A stretch of 64,000 nucleotides of DNA from WSZJ01 sp964590435 (GTDB lineage: Bacteria > Planctomycetota > MHYJ01 > WSZJ01), in contig CAZPWT010000007.1 in NCBI GenBank assembly GCA_964590435.1, forward strand, positions 55,649-119,648, written 5' to 3'. Shown piece by piece: positions 7,954-16,357 of this stretch. The notes below the pieces were generated by a model. It ran no database searches. It was not told the origin of the DNA and saw only the letters and a list, made by a program, of their open reading frames with translations. The translations under genes and the position numbers were made by a program. The stretch's first letter is position 1, and every line of letters begins with the position of its first letter.

Positions 7954-8176
7954 TCGCATCGCCCGAGAAGACGCAGACTTTCTTCGGGTCGCGCATCCGG
8001 GCAACAAAAGGAGTCTCTTTCGGATTGCGCTGCCTTGCGACCGCGAGGAGCCTCGTGAGGTCGCGACCCGACCCGATCAGCTTCCCCCCAGAGATAACGA
8101 CGTACTTGCCGCCGTGCTTCTTCGGATTCAGCGACTGGTAGCACTGCCAATTTGGATCGCGCTTCATACCCTTCAT
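7946..8176 (-). CDS. DUF5678 domain protein
   Basis: A 76-residue protein starting MKGMKRDPNWQCYQ with the family core HGGKYVVISGGKLIGSGRDLTRLLAVARQRNPKETPFVARMRDPKKVCVFSG. I chose the ATG at 8176 because GAGG stands about 7 nt before it. In-frame ATGs at 8188 and 8203 lack this. DUF5678 proteins are commonly encoded directly before retropepsin-like proteins, as here, where the two frames overlap by 8 nt. The pair may form a toxin/antitoxin-like or regulatory unit, but no function is established. Confidence 0.75.
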   Translation of the reverse strand: MKGMKRDPNWQCYQSLNPKKHGGKYVVISGGKLIGSGRDLTRLLAVARQRNPKETPFVARMRDPKKVCVFSGDANA

Positions 8177-8222
8177 TCTACGCCTCATGCTGTTCGCCCG
8201 CAAACCGCCGGCGTTCCCGCGG

Positions 8223-9041
8223 TCAAGCGATCTTCCCGATCGCCTGCATCTCGGCCGGCGTGAGCTCGATGGCCAGCGCTTCCAGGTCCTCCCGCATGTG
8301 CTGCTCGTCGGTCGTGCCGGTGAGCGGGAGGATGCCGATGCCGATCGTGAAGGCGAATACGATCTGCGCGGGGGTTTTCCTGCGCGCCGCGGCGATGCGG
8401 CCGACGTCGGGGTGCATGACGACGTGGGGGTTCGCGGTGAGGAGCGAGAACCCCTGGTAGACGATCCCGTTTGCCTTGCAGAACGCCCGCACGCCGGCGT
8501 CCCAGCCGAAGCGTGCGTAGCAGCGGTTCTGCACGAAGGCGGGGCGGACCTTGGCGAAGCGCCACAGTTCCTCGACCTGGTCGAGGGCGACGTTGCTGGC
8601 GCCGAGGACGCGGGCGCGGCCGTCGTGGGCGATGTCCTCCATGGCGCGCCAGATCTGGCGGTCGTGCTCGCCGAGGCCGGAGCGGGTCGAGGGGCCGTGC
8701 AGGACGTACGAGTCGACGTAGTTCGTGCCGAGGTGCTCGAGCGAGCTCGCGAACGACTGCTTCACCTGCGTCGCCGCATCGGCGTTCGGGTCGTAGGGCA
8801 GCCGGTGGTCCTGCCCGCCGCGGTCGGTGAACTTCGTCTGGAGGAAGAGGTCCTCGCGCTTGACCGCTCCCTCCTTGAAAGCCCGCGCCAGCGCGGCGCC
8901 GACGCCGGCCTCGTGGTAGTGGCGCCGCTGGTTGGCGGTGTCGATCGCGCTGTACCCGGCCTTCAGCGCAAGCCCGACGAGCCTTTCCGTCTCCAGTTCC
9001 TTCCAGGCCGTTCCGTACACGAAGCGGGGGGTGGCGGTCAT
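8223..9041 (-). CDS. Aldo/keto reductase
   Basis: A 272-residue NAD(P)H-dependent carbonyl reductase of the AKR superfamily. The (beta/alpha)8 order is clear: FVYGTAWK, AIDTANQRRHYHEAGVGAAL (with catalytic Asp and Tyr), LFLQTKFT (catalytic Lys), SYVLHGP (catalytic His), VLGASNVALDQV, VQNRCYARFGWD, GIVYQGFSLLTANPHV and GILPLTGTTDEQHMREDL (coenzyme phosphate loop). The substrate is not predictable. A TAGCAT hexamer (plus 9048-9053) lies 6 nt before the ATG, so the mRNA may be leaderless. Confidence 0.9.
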   Translation of the reverse strand: MTATPRFVYGTAWKELETERLVGLALKAGYSAIDTANQRRHYHEAGVGAALARAFKEGAVKREDLFLQTKFTDRGGQDHRLPYDPNADAATQVKQSFASSLEHLGTNYVDSYVLHGPSTRSGLGEHDRQIWRAMEDIAHDGRARVLGASNVALDQVEELWRFAKVRPAFVQNRCYARFGWDAGVRAFCKANGIVYQGFSLLTANPHVVMHPDVGRIAAARRKTPAQIVFAFTIGIGILPLTGTTDEQHMREDLEALAIELTPAEMQAIGKIA

Positions 9042-9120
9042 GCGCCGATGCTATGCCCCCGTCTGCCCGTGAGCAATCAACAGGAACGAAAAGCCCGGTT
9101 ACCAACACCCCGAGGCGAGC

Positions 9121-9180
9121 GAGGCGAGCCGAGGGCTCCGTGTCCTCTGCGCCCTCTGTGGCCAAGCCCTCGCCTTTCGC
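9121..9180. repeat. Downstream hairpin with period-9 repeats
   Basis: The 157-nt gap between the aldo/keto reductase and the next minus-strand gene contains, on the minus strand, about three 9-nt units of the form CACAGAGGA. They are flanked by CGAGGGC (9130-9136) and GCCCTCG (9166-9172), which form a stem. It follows the stop of the 9199 gene by about 20 nt on that strand, like the other post-stop palindromes of the window. Confidence 0.5.
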
Positions 9181-9198
9181 CAACCCAGCGCCCTCGCC

Positions 9199-10470
9199 TT
9201 ATTCGCCCCCCAGCTCCGCGATCACTTCCTCCAGCCGCGCCCTGGCCTCCGCCGACCACTTCTCCCGCGGGACCGTCTTCAGGTAATCGAGGATCGCCGG
9301 CCCCATGTCGAGCAGCCCCTGCGTCGCCTTCTCCCGCGCCTCGGCGTCGTCCGCGTCCAGCGCCGCGACGAGCGCGTTGACCCGTTTCTTCTCATCGGCG
9401 CCCAGCGCAGGGAACTTCGTCGTCTCCGCCAGTTTCTCGTCGCAGAGCACGCCGCGGAACACGACGTCCGCGCGCGACGAATTCGAGATCTCCACGAACA
9501 CCGTGTCCTCCTGGCCCGGGCGCAGCACGAGCCGCCCCTTCCACGCGTCCTTGAATTCGCCGCTGCGCTCCTCGCGCCGCGCGAGCTCCTGGCCGCCCGC
9601 GCTCACCACGAACGGCCCGTCGCCGTTGCTGTCGCCCGAGTTCAGCCCGGAGTACTCGACGGCGCGGAGGATCCAGACCTTGCCCTGCGGGATGAAGCCG
9701 CCGGACACCCACACGGCCGCGTCCTCGCCGATGTCGACGTTCCCGGCCATGTCGATCGGATTCGCGGAGACGTTCTGGACGTACGCGCTCGTCTTGCCGT
9801 TCATGTAGGCGCGGCACGGATTGCCGCCCATCGCGCCCGCCCGCACCTGGATCTGCACGCGGCCGCTCCGCATCGCCGCGCCGGGAGTGCGCTCGAGCGC
9901 CCGCCACTCCGTCGGGTCGGCGATGACCTCCCACCGCAGGATCACCGACTTGTCCGCCTCCAGCTCCAGCACCTGGAACTTCGCCCAGAGGTTCGTCTCC
10001 GTGTCGACGGTGTGCACCACGTACAGGTGCTTCTTCTTCGCCAAGACGTTCTCGTCCCCCGACCCCGCGTTCTGCCCCGCGTCGCTCGCCTGGAACGCGT
10101 CGAAGTCCGCTTCCCCCAGGTCCCAGATGCGGCTCGTGTCGTCCGTCACCGTGCGGACCGTCATCGGGTCGCCCTGGCCGTTCCCGTACAGCAGGTCCCA
10201 GTCGTTCCGCACCACGTTGTCCGCGTCGTCGCGCGTCGCGTGCTCGAAGCTGTACGTCGCCACCGTGTACGCGCGCTCCTTGTCCAGCGGAAGCGCGAAC
10301 GTCCGCGACACCAGCGCCGCGACGTGCACCGGCTTCTCCAGCGCCTGCCCGAGGTCCTTCTCCATCGCCGCGGCGCGCGCGTCGAGGCGCTTCAGGAGTT
10401 CCGGCAGCGATTCGTCGCAGAAGGCGGAAGCGGGGAAGAGCAGGAGGGCGAGCAGGGCGAGGGGTTTCAT
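9199..10470 (-). CDS. Secreted protein of unknown function with a C-terminal HEAT-like segment
   Basis: Not recognised as a named family. The 423 residues begin with a clear signal peptide (MKPLALLALLLFPASAFC, the cysteine at 18 possibly a lipobox). The middle part, from about 45 to 330, is beta-rich, with many Trp/Asp and Gly/Asn turns. The last ~60 residues (VNALVAALDADDAEAREKATQGLLDMGPAILDYLKTV) look like one HEAT-type repeat of a kind common in planctomycete exported proteins. Upstream is a promoter candidate on the minus strand: TTGTCC (plus 10524-10529), 18 nt, then TACGAT (plus 10500-10505). An AGGTGA ribosome site follows. Confidence 0.7.
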   Translation of the reverse strand: MKPLALLALLLFPASAFCDESLPELLKRLDARAAAMEKDLGQALEKPVHVAALVSRTFALPLDKERAYTVATYSFEHATRDDADNVVRNDWDLLYGNGQGDPMTVRTVTDDTSRIWDLGEADFDAFQASDAGQNAGSGDENVLAKKKHLYVVHTVDTETNLWAKFQVLELEADKSVILRWEVIADPTEWRALERTPGAAMRSGRVQIQVRAGAMGGNPCRAYMNGKTSAYVQNVSANPIDMAGNVDIGEDAAVWVSGGFIPQGKVWILRAVEYSGLNSGDSNGDGPFVVSAGGQELARREERSGEFKDAWKGRLVLRPGQEDTVFVEISNSSRADVVFRGVLCDEKLAETTKFPALGADEKKRVNALVAALDADDAEAREKATQGLLDMGPAILDYLKTVPREKWSAEARARLEEVIAELGGE

Positions 10471-10624
10471 GGTTCACCTGTCGTGTTGGGGGCGGGAAGA
10501 TCGTAGCGGTTCGGCGAGGGGCGGGACAAGCGGGGACAGGAGACCGGGTGCAGGACCGGGCTTGTACTGAACACCACGGAGTTTCCAGGGCGACGCATGG
10601 TCCATTGGCACGGCCACGCGAATT

Positions 10625-10830
10625 CGCATCCTTTCGTGTCGTTTCTAATCCGTGACAGGCTCGTGGCCGTTTGTCAGGCATTTCACCCGCCCTGTTTGAC
10701 TTCATTCCGGCACAGAGGAAAAAGCCGGGATGAAGGCGGGATTTTCAGGGGATACGGCCACGAGCCTGGCACGGATAAGAAAAGACGGGAAAAGATGAGC
10801 CGCTGCGCAACGGGAGCGGCAATTATGGTC
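10625..10830. repeat. Dispersed palindromic intergenic element, copy B
   Basis: This is the second copy of the element at 3335-3540. CAGGCTCGTGGCCGTTTG lies at 10656-10673 and its inverse ACGGCCACGAGCCTGG at 10754-10769, with the same flanks (ATCCTTTCGTGTC on the left, AAAAGACGGGAAAAGAT and GCGCAACGGGAGC on the right). The centre differs from copy A but still pairs with itself (CTTCATTCCGGC against GCCGGGATGAAG). It lies in the 454-nt divergent region 10471-10924. The rest of that region holds only the promoter of the 9199 gene and a short leader before 10925. Confidence 0.75.
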
Positions 10831-10924
10831 GTCCCCATCGCGAAATCTCCTCGGCGTTGCCAAGGCACGGTTCCGTATCATGGGCGGCGGGGAATAACCG
10901 CCGACACCTTGCCGAGGGAAAACC

Positions 10925-12373
10925 ATGCTCCGTCACGCGCTCTTCCTGTCGCTGTTCGCCTTCGCGTCCGTCCTCCCGTCGCGCGCCGAGGACGCCGCGC
11001 CGTCGATCCTGGTCGAGACCGCCGACGGCTCCGTCCTCGCGGGATCCCTTCCGGCGGGCGCCGAAATCGTGCTGGTGCAGGGGGCGGAGGAGACGCGCGT
11101 CGCGGTCCGCGAGATCCGGCGGCTGGCGGTGTCGACGTTCCGCGAGAAGGAGACGGCGGCGCTCGAGGCGGAGGTGATGAAGCTGCGGGACAGGCTGGGG
11201 GCGGACGACGCGAAGGTCCGGGAAGAGGCGTCCGCGGCGCTGGCGGCGATCCGGGGGCCGATCGCGCCGTTCGTGTCGGCGCTGGCGAAGGACCCGGACC
11301 CGGAAGTGGTGGCCCGGGCGCTGACGGCGCTTCAGTCGCTGAAGACGAAAGGGGAGCTGCTCGACTCGCGGGACCTGGTGGTGCTGGGGAACCGGGTGCT
11401 GCGCGGCTGGCTCAAGTTCGAGAAGCTGGAGATCCAGACGGTGTTCGGCGCGGTGACGGTGACGCGCGCGGAGATCCGGACGATCCGGCACCCGGACGTT
11501 CCCGAGGCGGGGGGGAAGACGGAGAACGAGGCGGAGTGGCTGCCGCCGATGGCCAGCGAGCCGCCGAAGCTGCCGCTGCAGGTCGTCGTGAGCCTGCGCA
11601 ACGGATCGCGGCTCGTGGGGCTCGTCCGGGCGGAGGCGCTGGCGCTCGTGGACGACGAGGGGCGCAAGCTCTGCTCCGACCAGATCATCTCGCTGGTCCG
11701 CGACGAGGCCGCCGCGGGGTTCTTCAAGGTGACACGCAAGGGCGTCAAGCCGTTCAAGGCGACGCTCGCGGCGGCGGATCTCTCCGTGGCGGGGGCGACG
11801 CGGCAGTGGAAAGTCCCCGTCGCGATGATTGACGCGCTGGACGTCGGCCGGCTCCGCAGTCACCACCAGGCCGGCAGCATGGCCGAGCTCGCCCAGGAAT
11901 GGCTCCGCGCCACCGAGGCCGGCACCGAGCTTCCCACGCAGCGCTTCTGGGTCTACATCAACGGCCAGCCCGCCAACCCGTGGGACAGCGAAGGGAAAAA
12001 GGGGATGACCTGGAGCCTGCTGCGGATCCACAACCAGGTGGCGCTCGTCGGTGCGGACAAGAGCACCGACGCCTACAAGGGCGACACTTCCATCGAGGAA
12101 GAACTGCCGATCCTGTGCGTGAAGAAGCGGGACCTGCCGGCGCCGGAGGGAGTGGACCCGAACGATTTCTACGCCGGGTGGATCGGCGGGGAGATCCGGC
12201 TGACGACGCCGGTTTCCGGCAAGGAGCTGACGTCGCTCGAGGCCGCCAACACGATCATCGTCGACCAGTTCGGCGAGGGGTGGGAGATCGGCGAGCACCA
12301 CAGCCCCAACGGCGGCGGGTGGCACTGGTGGGGGTACTGGGGGGAAGTGCCGGAGGACGAGGAGAAGAAATAG
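10925..12373 (+). CDS. Secreted protein of unknown function with SH3/Sm-like segments
   Basis: A 482-residue exported protein with signal peptide MLRHALFLSLFAFASVLPSRA. It contains at least three short modules with a G-S-x-hydrophobic-x-G pattern: ETADGSVLAGSLPAGAEIVLVQG (about 32-54), VVLGNRVLRGWLKFEKLEIQTVFGAVTVTRAEIRTI (about 156-191) and SLRNGSRLVGLVRAEALALVDDEGRKL. A HEAT-like piece lies between the first two (LRDRLGADDAKVREEASAALAAI). Similar G-x-hydrophobic modules occur at the start of the 62437-63747 protein. The C-terminal third, with WNPWDS-like tryptophans and a glycine/tryptophan-rich GGGWHWWGYW tail, is unassigned. It is divergent from the 9199 gene across repeat copy B. Confidence 0.7.
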   Translation: MLRHALFLSLFAFASVLPSRAEDAAPSILVETADGSVLAGSLPAGAEIVLVQGAEETRVAVREIRRLAVSTFREKETAALEAEVMKLRDRLGADDAKVREEASAALAAIRGPIAPFVSALAKDPDPEVVARALTALQSLKTKGELLDSRDLVVLGNRVLRGWLKFEKLEIQTVFGAVTVTRAEIRTIRHPDVPEAGGKTENEAEWLPPMASEPPKLPLQVVVSLRNGSRLVGLVRAEALALVDDEGRKLCSDQIISLVRDEAAAGFFKVTRKGVKPFKATLAAADLSVAGATRQWKVPVAMIDALDVGRLRSHHQAGSMAELAQEWLRATEAGTELPTQRFWVYINGQPANPWDSEGKKGMTWSLLRIHNQVALVGADKSTDAYKGDTSIEEELPILCVKKRDLPAPEGVDPNDFYAGWIGGEIRLTTPVSGKELTSLEAANTIIVDQFGEGWEIGEHHSPNGGGWHWWGYWGEVPEDEEKK

Positions 12374-12376
12374 CCC

Positions 12377-14692
12377 CTATTCCGTCGCCACCGCCCGGAT
12401 CGCGAACTTCACGACCTTGAGCCCGGCCTTGACCTCGACGGTCGCCTTGCGTTCGCCGGCGGTCTTGGGGGCGAAGCGGATGGCGAAGCGCGAGCTGGCG
12501 GTGCCGTCGAGGGCGTCGCGCGGCTGGGCGGTGATCGTGAACTCGGCGGCGTCGGGGCCGGAGATCGTGACGGCGCCCTTGCCGAGGGTGAGCTTCGCGT
12601 CGCCGGTGTTGAGCACGAGGAACTCGCGCTCGACGGCGGCCTTGAGTTTGATGGGGCCGAAGTCGGTGTGGTCGAAGGTGGACGGGGTTTCGTCCGCGTC
12701 GGCGATCTCGACCTCGTTCCCCGCGACGGCGAGGGCGGCGGGGCGCGGGGCGGGCGGGTCGGCCGCGGTGACGCGGATCGTCATGTGCGTCACGGCCTCG
12801 TCCTTGCCCTGCCCGAGGACCTTGAGCCAGACCTCATAGACCCCCGGCGCGTCGAACTTCTTCGTGAAGACCGGCGTCGTCCCCTCGGCCTTCGGCATCA
12901 CCTGCTTTCCGGGAGCGCGCGGCGCGAACGCCCACTCCAGCTTGTTGCCGCCGTAGGAGCCCTGCGAAGAGAATTTCACGACCAGCGGCGCCTTGCCTTC
13001 CAGTTTGTCGGCCTCGATGTTCGCGTGGACTTTGGGCGCCACGCGCAGCCGGATCTGCCGCGCCTCGTAATTATTCCCGCTCGTCCCGTCCGAGCCGATC
13101 ACCGTCACCGTGTAGTCGCCCGCCGCGACGTTCTTGGGCACCTTCCAAGTGAACACGTTCCCGTCGAACGACCCCGGCTCGCCGGCGCGCTTGTAATACC
13201 GCACCGGGAACCCTTCCGGGTCGATCGCCCGCAGCGGGATCGCCACCGCTTGCCCCGGCTTCACCACCTCGTCCTGCAGCCCCACCACGATCGGCCGCCG
13301 GTTCGTGAACTTCGTGTCGTATTTGTAGTCGTCGTACCCGCCGCCGCTCGGGGGCAGGTCCCCGCGCTTGCGGTACACGTTGATCGCCGCCGGGTTCCCG
13401 TCGTACACGCCGTTGTTGGCGACCAGGATCAGCGTCGTCCGCCCCTCCGGCAGCGCCTCGTCCCACGGCACCCGGATCTTCCAGACCGCCGTGTCCCCCT
13501 CGCGCTCCACCGTCACGTGCCGGTTCCCGTACAGCAGCTTCCACCGAAGCGTCAGCGGCTTGTCGTCGAGGTCGTAGCTCTCCTCCGTCGAGACCCGCAG
13601 CTCCACCTCCTGCCCCGGCTCCTGCAGTACGCACACCGTTTTCTTCAGCGCGTACACCGTCTTCCCGCCCTTCTGCTCCACCAGCTTCACCACCGCTTCC
13701 GGCGGCGCCACCGTCATCCCCTTCGCCAGCTCGATCATCCGCTTCATGTGCTCGTTGTCGTCGTACTGGTGGAAATCGAGGCACATGTCGCCGCGCGCGA
13801 TTCCCGCCGCGTCGTAGCCTCCGGGAAACACGGCGCGCTCGCCCACCGCCGCGTACGCCACCCGGTGCCGCATCTCGCTGTCGAACGGCGCGTCGACCGG
13901 GAGCGCCGTCTTCCAGAGCCAGAGCATCGCGGAGGCGTAGAGCCCGGTGCGCTTGAGCTTGAGCTTCATCGCGGGGGAGAGGTGCGCCCCGGCGATGACG
14001 AGCTTGGTGATCGCCATCGTCTCGCTGTCCGACGAGCCGACCGAGTTGAAGAGCGTCGGCATGTACGCGAGGTAGAGGTCGGTCGCGACTTCGGTCTGCG
14101 CCGCGCTCTCCTCGACGAGCGAGAGGTGGCACGGGGACGTGATCAGGCCGGACGAAAAGTAGATCTTCTCGTACGGCTCCGTCTTCTGCGGCCCCATGAC
14201 GTAGTTCGTGATCGTGTGCGCCATCCCCGTCGTGGACTGGTGGTAGAAGTTGATCCCGAGCTTGAGATGGTTCTCCACCGGGTCGTTGTCCACGAACGCG
14301 ATGATCGCGTCCTTGATCCCTTTCGCCTCCGTCCCGGCCGGCGACTTCCAGATGTCCCTCACCCATCCGTGCACGTGCGACCAGCTCCCGTAGACGTCGT
14401 CCCACGTCCCCGCGTATTTGTCCGAGGGTTTCGGGCCGAGAACGAAGAGCTTCCCGGGCGGCACCGGGTCGGTCGGCCAGAGGCGCTTCGCGGGGTCCGG
14501 CGGCTGGATGGTCGAGCCGTCCTCCGCGGGCGGGATGCCCGCCTTCGCGCCGACGATCGGTTTTTCGTCGAGGCGCCAGACGCGCCACTCGGTCTTCTTG
14601 AAGTACGGGTTGCGGATTTCGTCGCCCTGGGGGTCGGCGGCGGCGAGGGTGCAGGTGGCGAGGAGGGCGGCGGCGAGGCGGGTGGGGTTCAT
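12377..14692 (-). CDS. Large secreted protein with a PKD-like and an ASH/choice-of-anchor-like C-terminal domain
   Basis: The 771-residue protein starts with signal peptide MNPTRLAAALLATCTLAAA. Residues ~25-300 contain VYGSWSHVHGWVRDIW, IIAFVDNDPVENHLKLGINFYHQSTTGMAHT and DMCLDFHQYDDNEHMKRMIELA, which resemble a hydrolase or transglutaminase-like fold I cannot name. Next come beta-sandwich modules, including an Ig/cadherin-like segment (PIVVGLQDEVVKPGQAVAIPLRAIDPEGFPVRYYKRAG). A PKD-like segment follows (EGKAPLVVKFSSQGSYGGNKLEWAF), then a C-terminal ASH-type domain (HTDFGPIKLKAAVEREFLVLNTGDAKLTLGKGAVTISGPDAAEFTI). Promoter candidate: TTGTGC (plus 14728-14733), 18 nt, TACCAT (plus 14704-14709), 11 nt to the ATG. 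Confidence 0.72.
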   Translation of the reverse strand: MNPTRLAAALLATCTLAAADPQGDEIRNPYFKKTEWRVWRLDEKPIVGAKAGIPPAEDGSTIQPPDPAKRLWPTDPVPPGKLFVLGPKPSDKYAGTWDDVYGSWSHVHGWVRDIWKSPAGTEAKGIKDAIIAFVDNDPVENHLKLGINFYHQSTTGMAHTITNYVMGPQKTEPYEKIYFSSGLITSPCHLSLVEESAAQTEVATDLYLAYMPTLFNSVGSSDSETMAITKLVIAGAHLSPAMKLKLKRTGLYASAMLWLWKTALPVDAPFDSEMRHRVAYAAVGERAVFPGGYDAAGIARGDMCLDFHQYDDNEHMKRMIELAKGMTVAPPEAVVKLVEQKGGKTVYALKKTVCVLQEPGQEVELRVSTEESYDLDDKPLTLRWKLLYGNRHVTVEREGDTAVWKIRVPWDEALPEGRTTLILVANNGVYDGNPAAINVYRKRGDLPPSGGGYDDYKYDTKFTNRRPIVVGLQDEVVKPGQAVAIPLRAIDPEGFPVRYYKRAGEPGSFDGNVFTWKVPKNVAAGDYTVTVIGSDGTSGNNYEARQIRLRVAPKVHANIEADKLEGKAPLVVKFSSQGSYGGNKLEWAFAPRAPGKQVMPKAEGTTPVFTKKFDAPGVYEVWLKVLGQGKDEAVTHMTIRVTAADPPAPRPAALAVAGNEVEIADADETPSTFDHTDFGPIKLKAAVEREFLVLNTGDAKLTLGKGAVTISGPDAAEFTITAQPRDALDGTASSRFAIRFAPKTAGERKATVEVKAGLKVVKFAIRAVATE

Positions 14693-14799
14693 GGTTAGCG
14701 GGCATGGTACCGCTGAGTCTTCACAGGGCACAAGCGGCCGGGCCGCGCCTGTTTGCTGCCGCGTAATCTGTTTCCGCGACTGGAGTTGTGATTGTTTCC

Positions 14800-14828
14800 G
14801 AAATTCAGCCACGGCGTGGTTGAATTTC
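14800..14828. promoter_or_regulatory. Palindrome in a divergent intergenic region
   Basis: GAAATTCAGCCAC (14800-14812), three bases, then GTGGTTGAATTTC (14816-14828). Twelve of thirteen positions are complementary, with one G-T pair. It sits between the divergent 12377-14692 gene and the LD-carboxypeptidase, about 68 nt before the latter, so it may be an operator or a leader hairpin. Confidence 0.45.
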
Positions 14829-14895
14829 AGCCTCCCCGAATCGCGGATCATGGCGCCGCGCGGATCCGTACCCCTTCATTCACGTCCAGGACCCG

Positions 14896-15813
14896 ATGAC
14901 TCCAGTAAAGCCGAGGATCCTCCGCCCCCGCGACCTCGTCGCGATCGTCGCTCCGTCCGGCTGCCCGCCGTACGACGACCAGATCCAGAACGGCGTCCGC
15001 TTCCTCGAGGGCCAGGGCCTGCGCGTCCGCGTCGGCGAGTCAGTGAAGAAGTCGCGCGGCTACATCGGCCGCGACCGGGCCCTGCGCGCGAACGACCTGA
15101 ACCGGCAGTTCGCGGACGGGAAGGTGAAGGGGATCTTCTGCCTCGTCGGGGGGTTTTCGGCGTTCGAGATCCTGGAGTTGCTGGACTTCGCGAAGATCGC
15201 GAGGAACCCGAAGGTGTTCATGGGATTCAGCGACAACACTTCGCTCCTGAACGCGGTGCACCGCAAGACCGGGCTGGTGACGTTCATGGGGGAGAACGTG
15301 CTCTGGGGGCTGTCGGAGGGGCGCGAAAAGTCGCGCGAGTACTTCGCGAGGGCGCTGATGGATCCGCGGCCGGCGGGGAAGCCGCCGGGCGAAACGCTGG
15401 TCTGGCGCGACGCGCCGGTGCGGCGCGGGCTGACGGTGGCGGGGAATCTCTGGAGCACGGTGTGGCTCAAGGGGACCGGCTACGAGCCGGCGTGGCGCGG
15501 CCGCGTGTACTTCTGGGAGGACGTCGGCGAGAACGTCGACGACGTGAATAGCGCGCTGTGGCACCTGCGGCTCGGCGGGCAGTTCCGGGCGCTGAAGGGA
15601 ATGGTCGTGGGGCATCTCGAGGGGATCGAGGAGCAGAAGTTCGGGGTGACGGTGAAGCAGGTGACGCTGAAGGCGTCGGAGGCGGAGAAGTGGCCGGTGG
15701 TGAAAACGGAGGCGTTCGGGCATCACGTGTCGAGCTGGGTGATCCCGATCGGGGTGCGGTGCCGGGTGGGTGGGGGAGAAGTGGAGATCGAGGAGTCGGG
15801 CGTGGCGTCGTAG
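14896..15813 (+). CDS. LD-carboxypeptidase (peptidase family S66)
   Basis: A cytoplasmic serine peptidase of the LdcA/MccF group, which trims the terminal D-Ala from murein tetrapeptides or cleaves related amide bonds. At 305 residues it is normal for the family. The motifs are present in order: VAIVAPSGCPPYDDQIQNG, the nucleophile loop MGFSDNTSLLNAVH (Ser in GFSDNT), the catalytic Glu in VYFWEDVGENVDDVNSALWHL, and the His in TEAFGHHVSSWVIPIGVRCRV. Murein recycling fits, but MccF-like detoxification is an alternative. It has no membrane signal, is divergent from the 12377 gene, and is followed by AT-rich hairpins. Confidence 0.88.
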   Translation: MTPVKPRILRPRDLVAIVAPSGCPPYDDQIQNGVRFLEGQGLRVRVGESVKKSRGYIGRDRALRANDLNRQFADGKVKGIFCLVGGFSAFEILELLDFAKIARNPKVFMGFSDNTSLLNAVHRKTGLVTFMGENVLWGLSEGREKSREYFARALMDPRPAGKPPGETLVWRDAPVRRGLTVAGNLWSTVWLKGTGYEPAWRGRVYFWEDVGENVDDVNSALWHLRLGGQFRALKGMVVGHLEGIEEQKFGVTVKQVTLKASEAEKWPVVKTEAFGHHVSSWVIPIGVRCRVGGGEVEIEESGVAS

Positions 15814-15821
15814 CTCCGAGC

Positions 15822-15871
15822 TGTAAATCAGAATTTACAACTTTACGAAAATCTTAAAGTTTTAAGATTTT
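15822..15871. terminator. Two AT-rich hairpins after the LD-carboxypeptidase
   Basis: TGTAAAT (15822-15828) pairs with ATTTACA (15833-15839). Directly after it, AAAATCTTAAA (15848-15858) pairs with TTTAAGATTTT (15861-15871), both perfectly. A further TTAAGATT copy follows. In this GC-rich genome such AT-rich inverted repeats 9 nt after a stop codon most likely mark the transcript end. Confidence 0.6.
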
Positions 15872-15997
15872 TAAGATTGGCCGCTTCCGCGCAAATCCGC
15901 CCGCGGGAAGCGCTTCCGCCGACCCGCCGTCGCCGCGACCCCGGGGCACGCCCCTTGCGCTTCGTTTCCCCCGAACCCGCCGCGGACCAAAACGCAC

Positions 15998-16357
15998 ATG
16001 TCCCGGCCCCCGACCGCTCGACGCCTGATCCGCTGCCTCGCCGTGCTCGCCCTCCTTTCCGCGGCCCTGCTCGTCACCGCGCGGACCCGCCGCGACGTTG
16101 CCCGCGCGGCCGGATTCGCCTCGGACGTCGAGCTCGCCGCTTCGAGGGGAGCGCCCGGCCGGGAGCCGTGGGTCGTGCAGGAGATCCGGGAGGCCGCCGC
16201 CGTCCGGGGGGTTGCGCTCGAGTTCGTCGACGTCGCCGTCCGTGATGGCCGTGTCTGCGTCCGCGCCGAATACAGGACCGATGCGTGGCTGGGTCCCTGG
16301 CACCGCACCCGAAAGCATGAAAAACGAACCTCAGCCCCCTGCGTCGCCGGAAAATAG
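15998..16357 (+). CDS. Small exported protein of unknown function
   Basis: A 119-residue protein with an N-terminal hydrophobic segment (LIRCLAVLALLSAALLVTA) that could be a signal peptide or anchor, after a twin-arginine-like start MSRPPTARR. The rest, with VVQEIREAAAVRGVALEFVDVAVRDGRVCVRAEYRTDAWLGPW, has an alternating helix-strand-strand pattern. I do not recognise a family. Its 3' end overlaps the start of the next gene by 41 nt. Coding confidence is moderate because GC-rich frames are often open here. Confidence 0.5.
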   Translation: MSRPPTARRLIRCLAVLALLSAALLVTARTRRDVARAAGFASDVELAASRGAPGREPWVVQEIREAAAVRGVALEFVDVAVRDGRVCVRAEYRTDAWLGPWHRTRKHEKRTSAPCVAGK

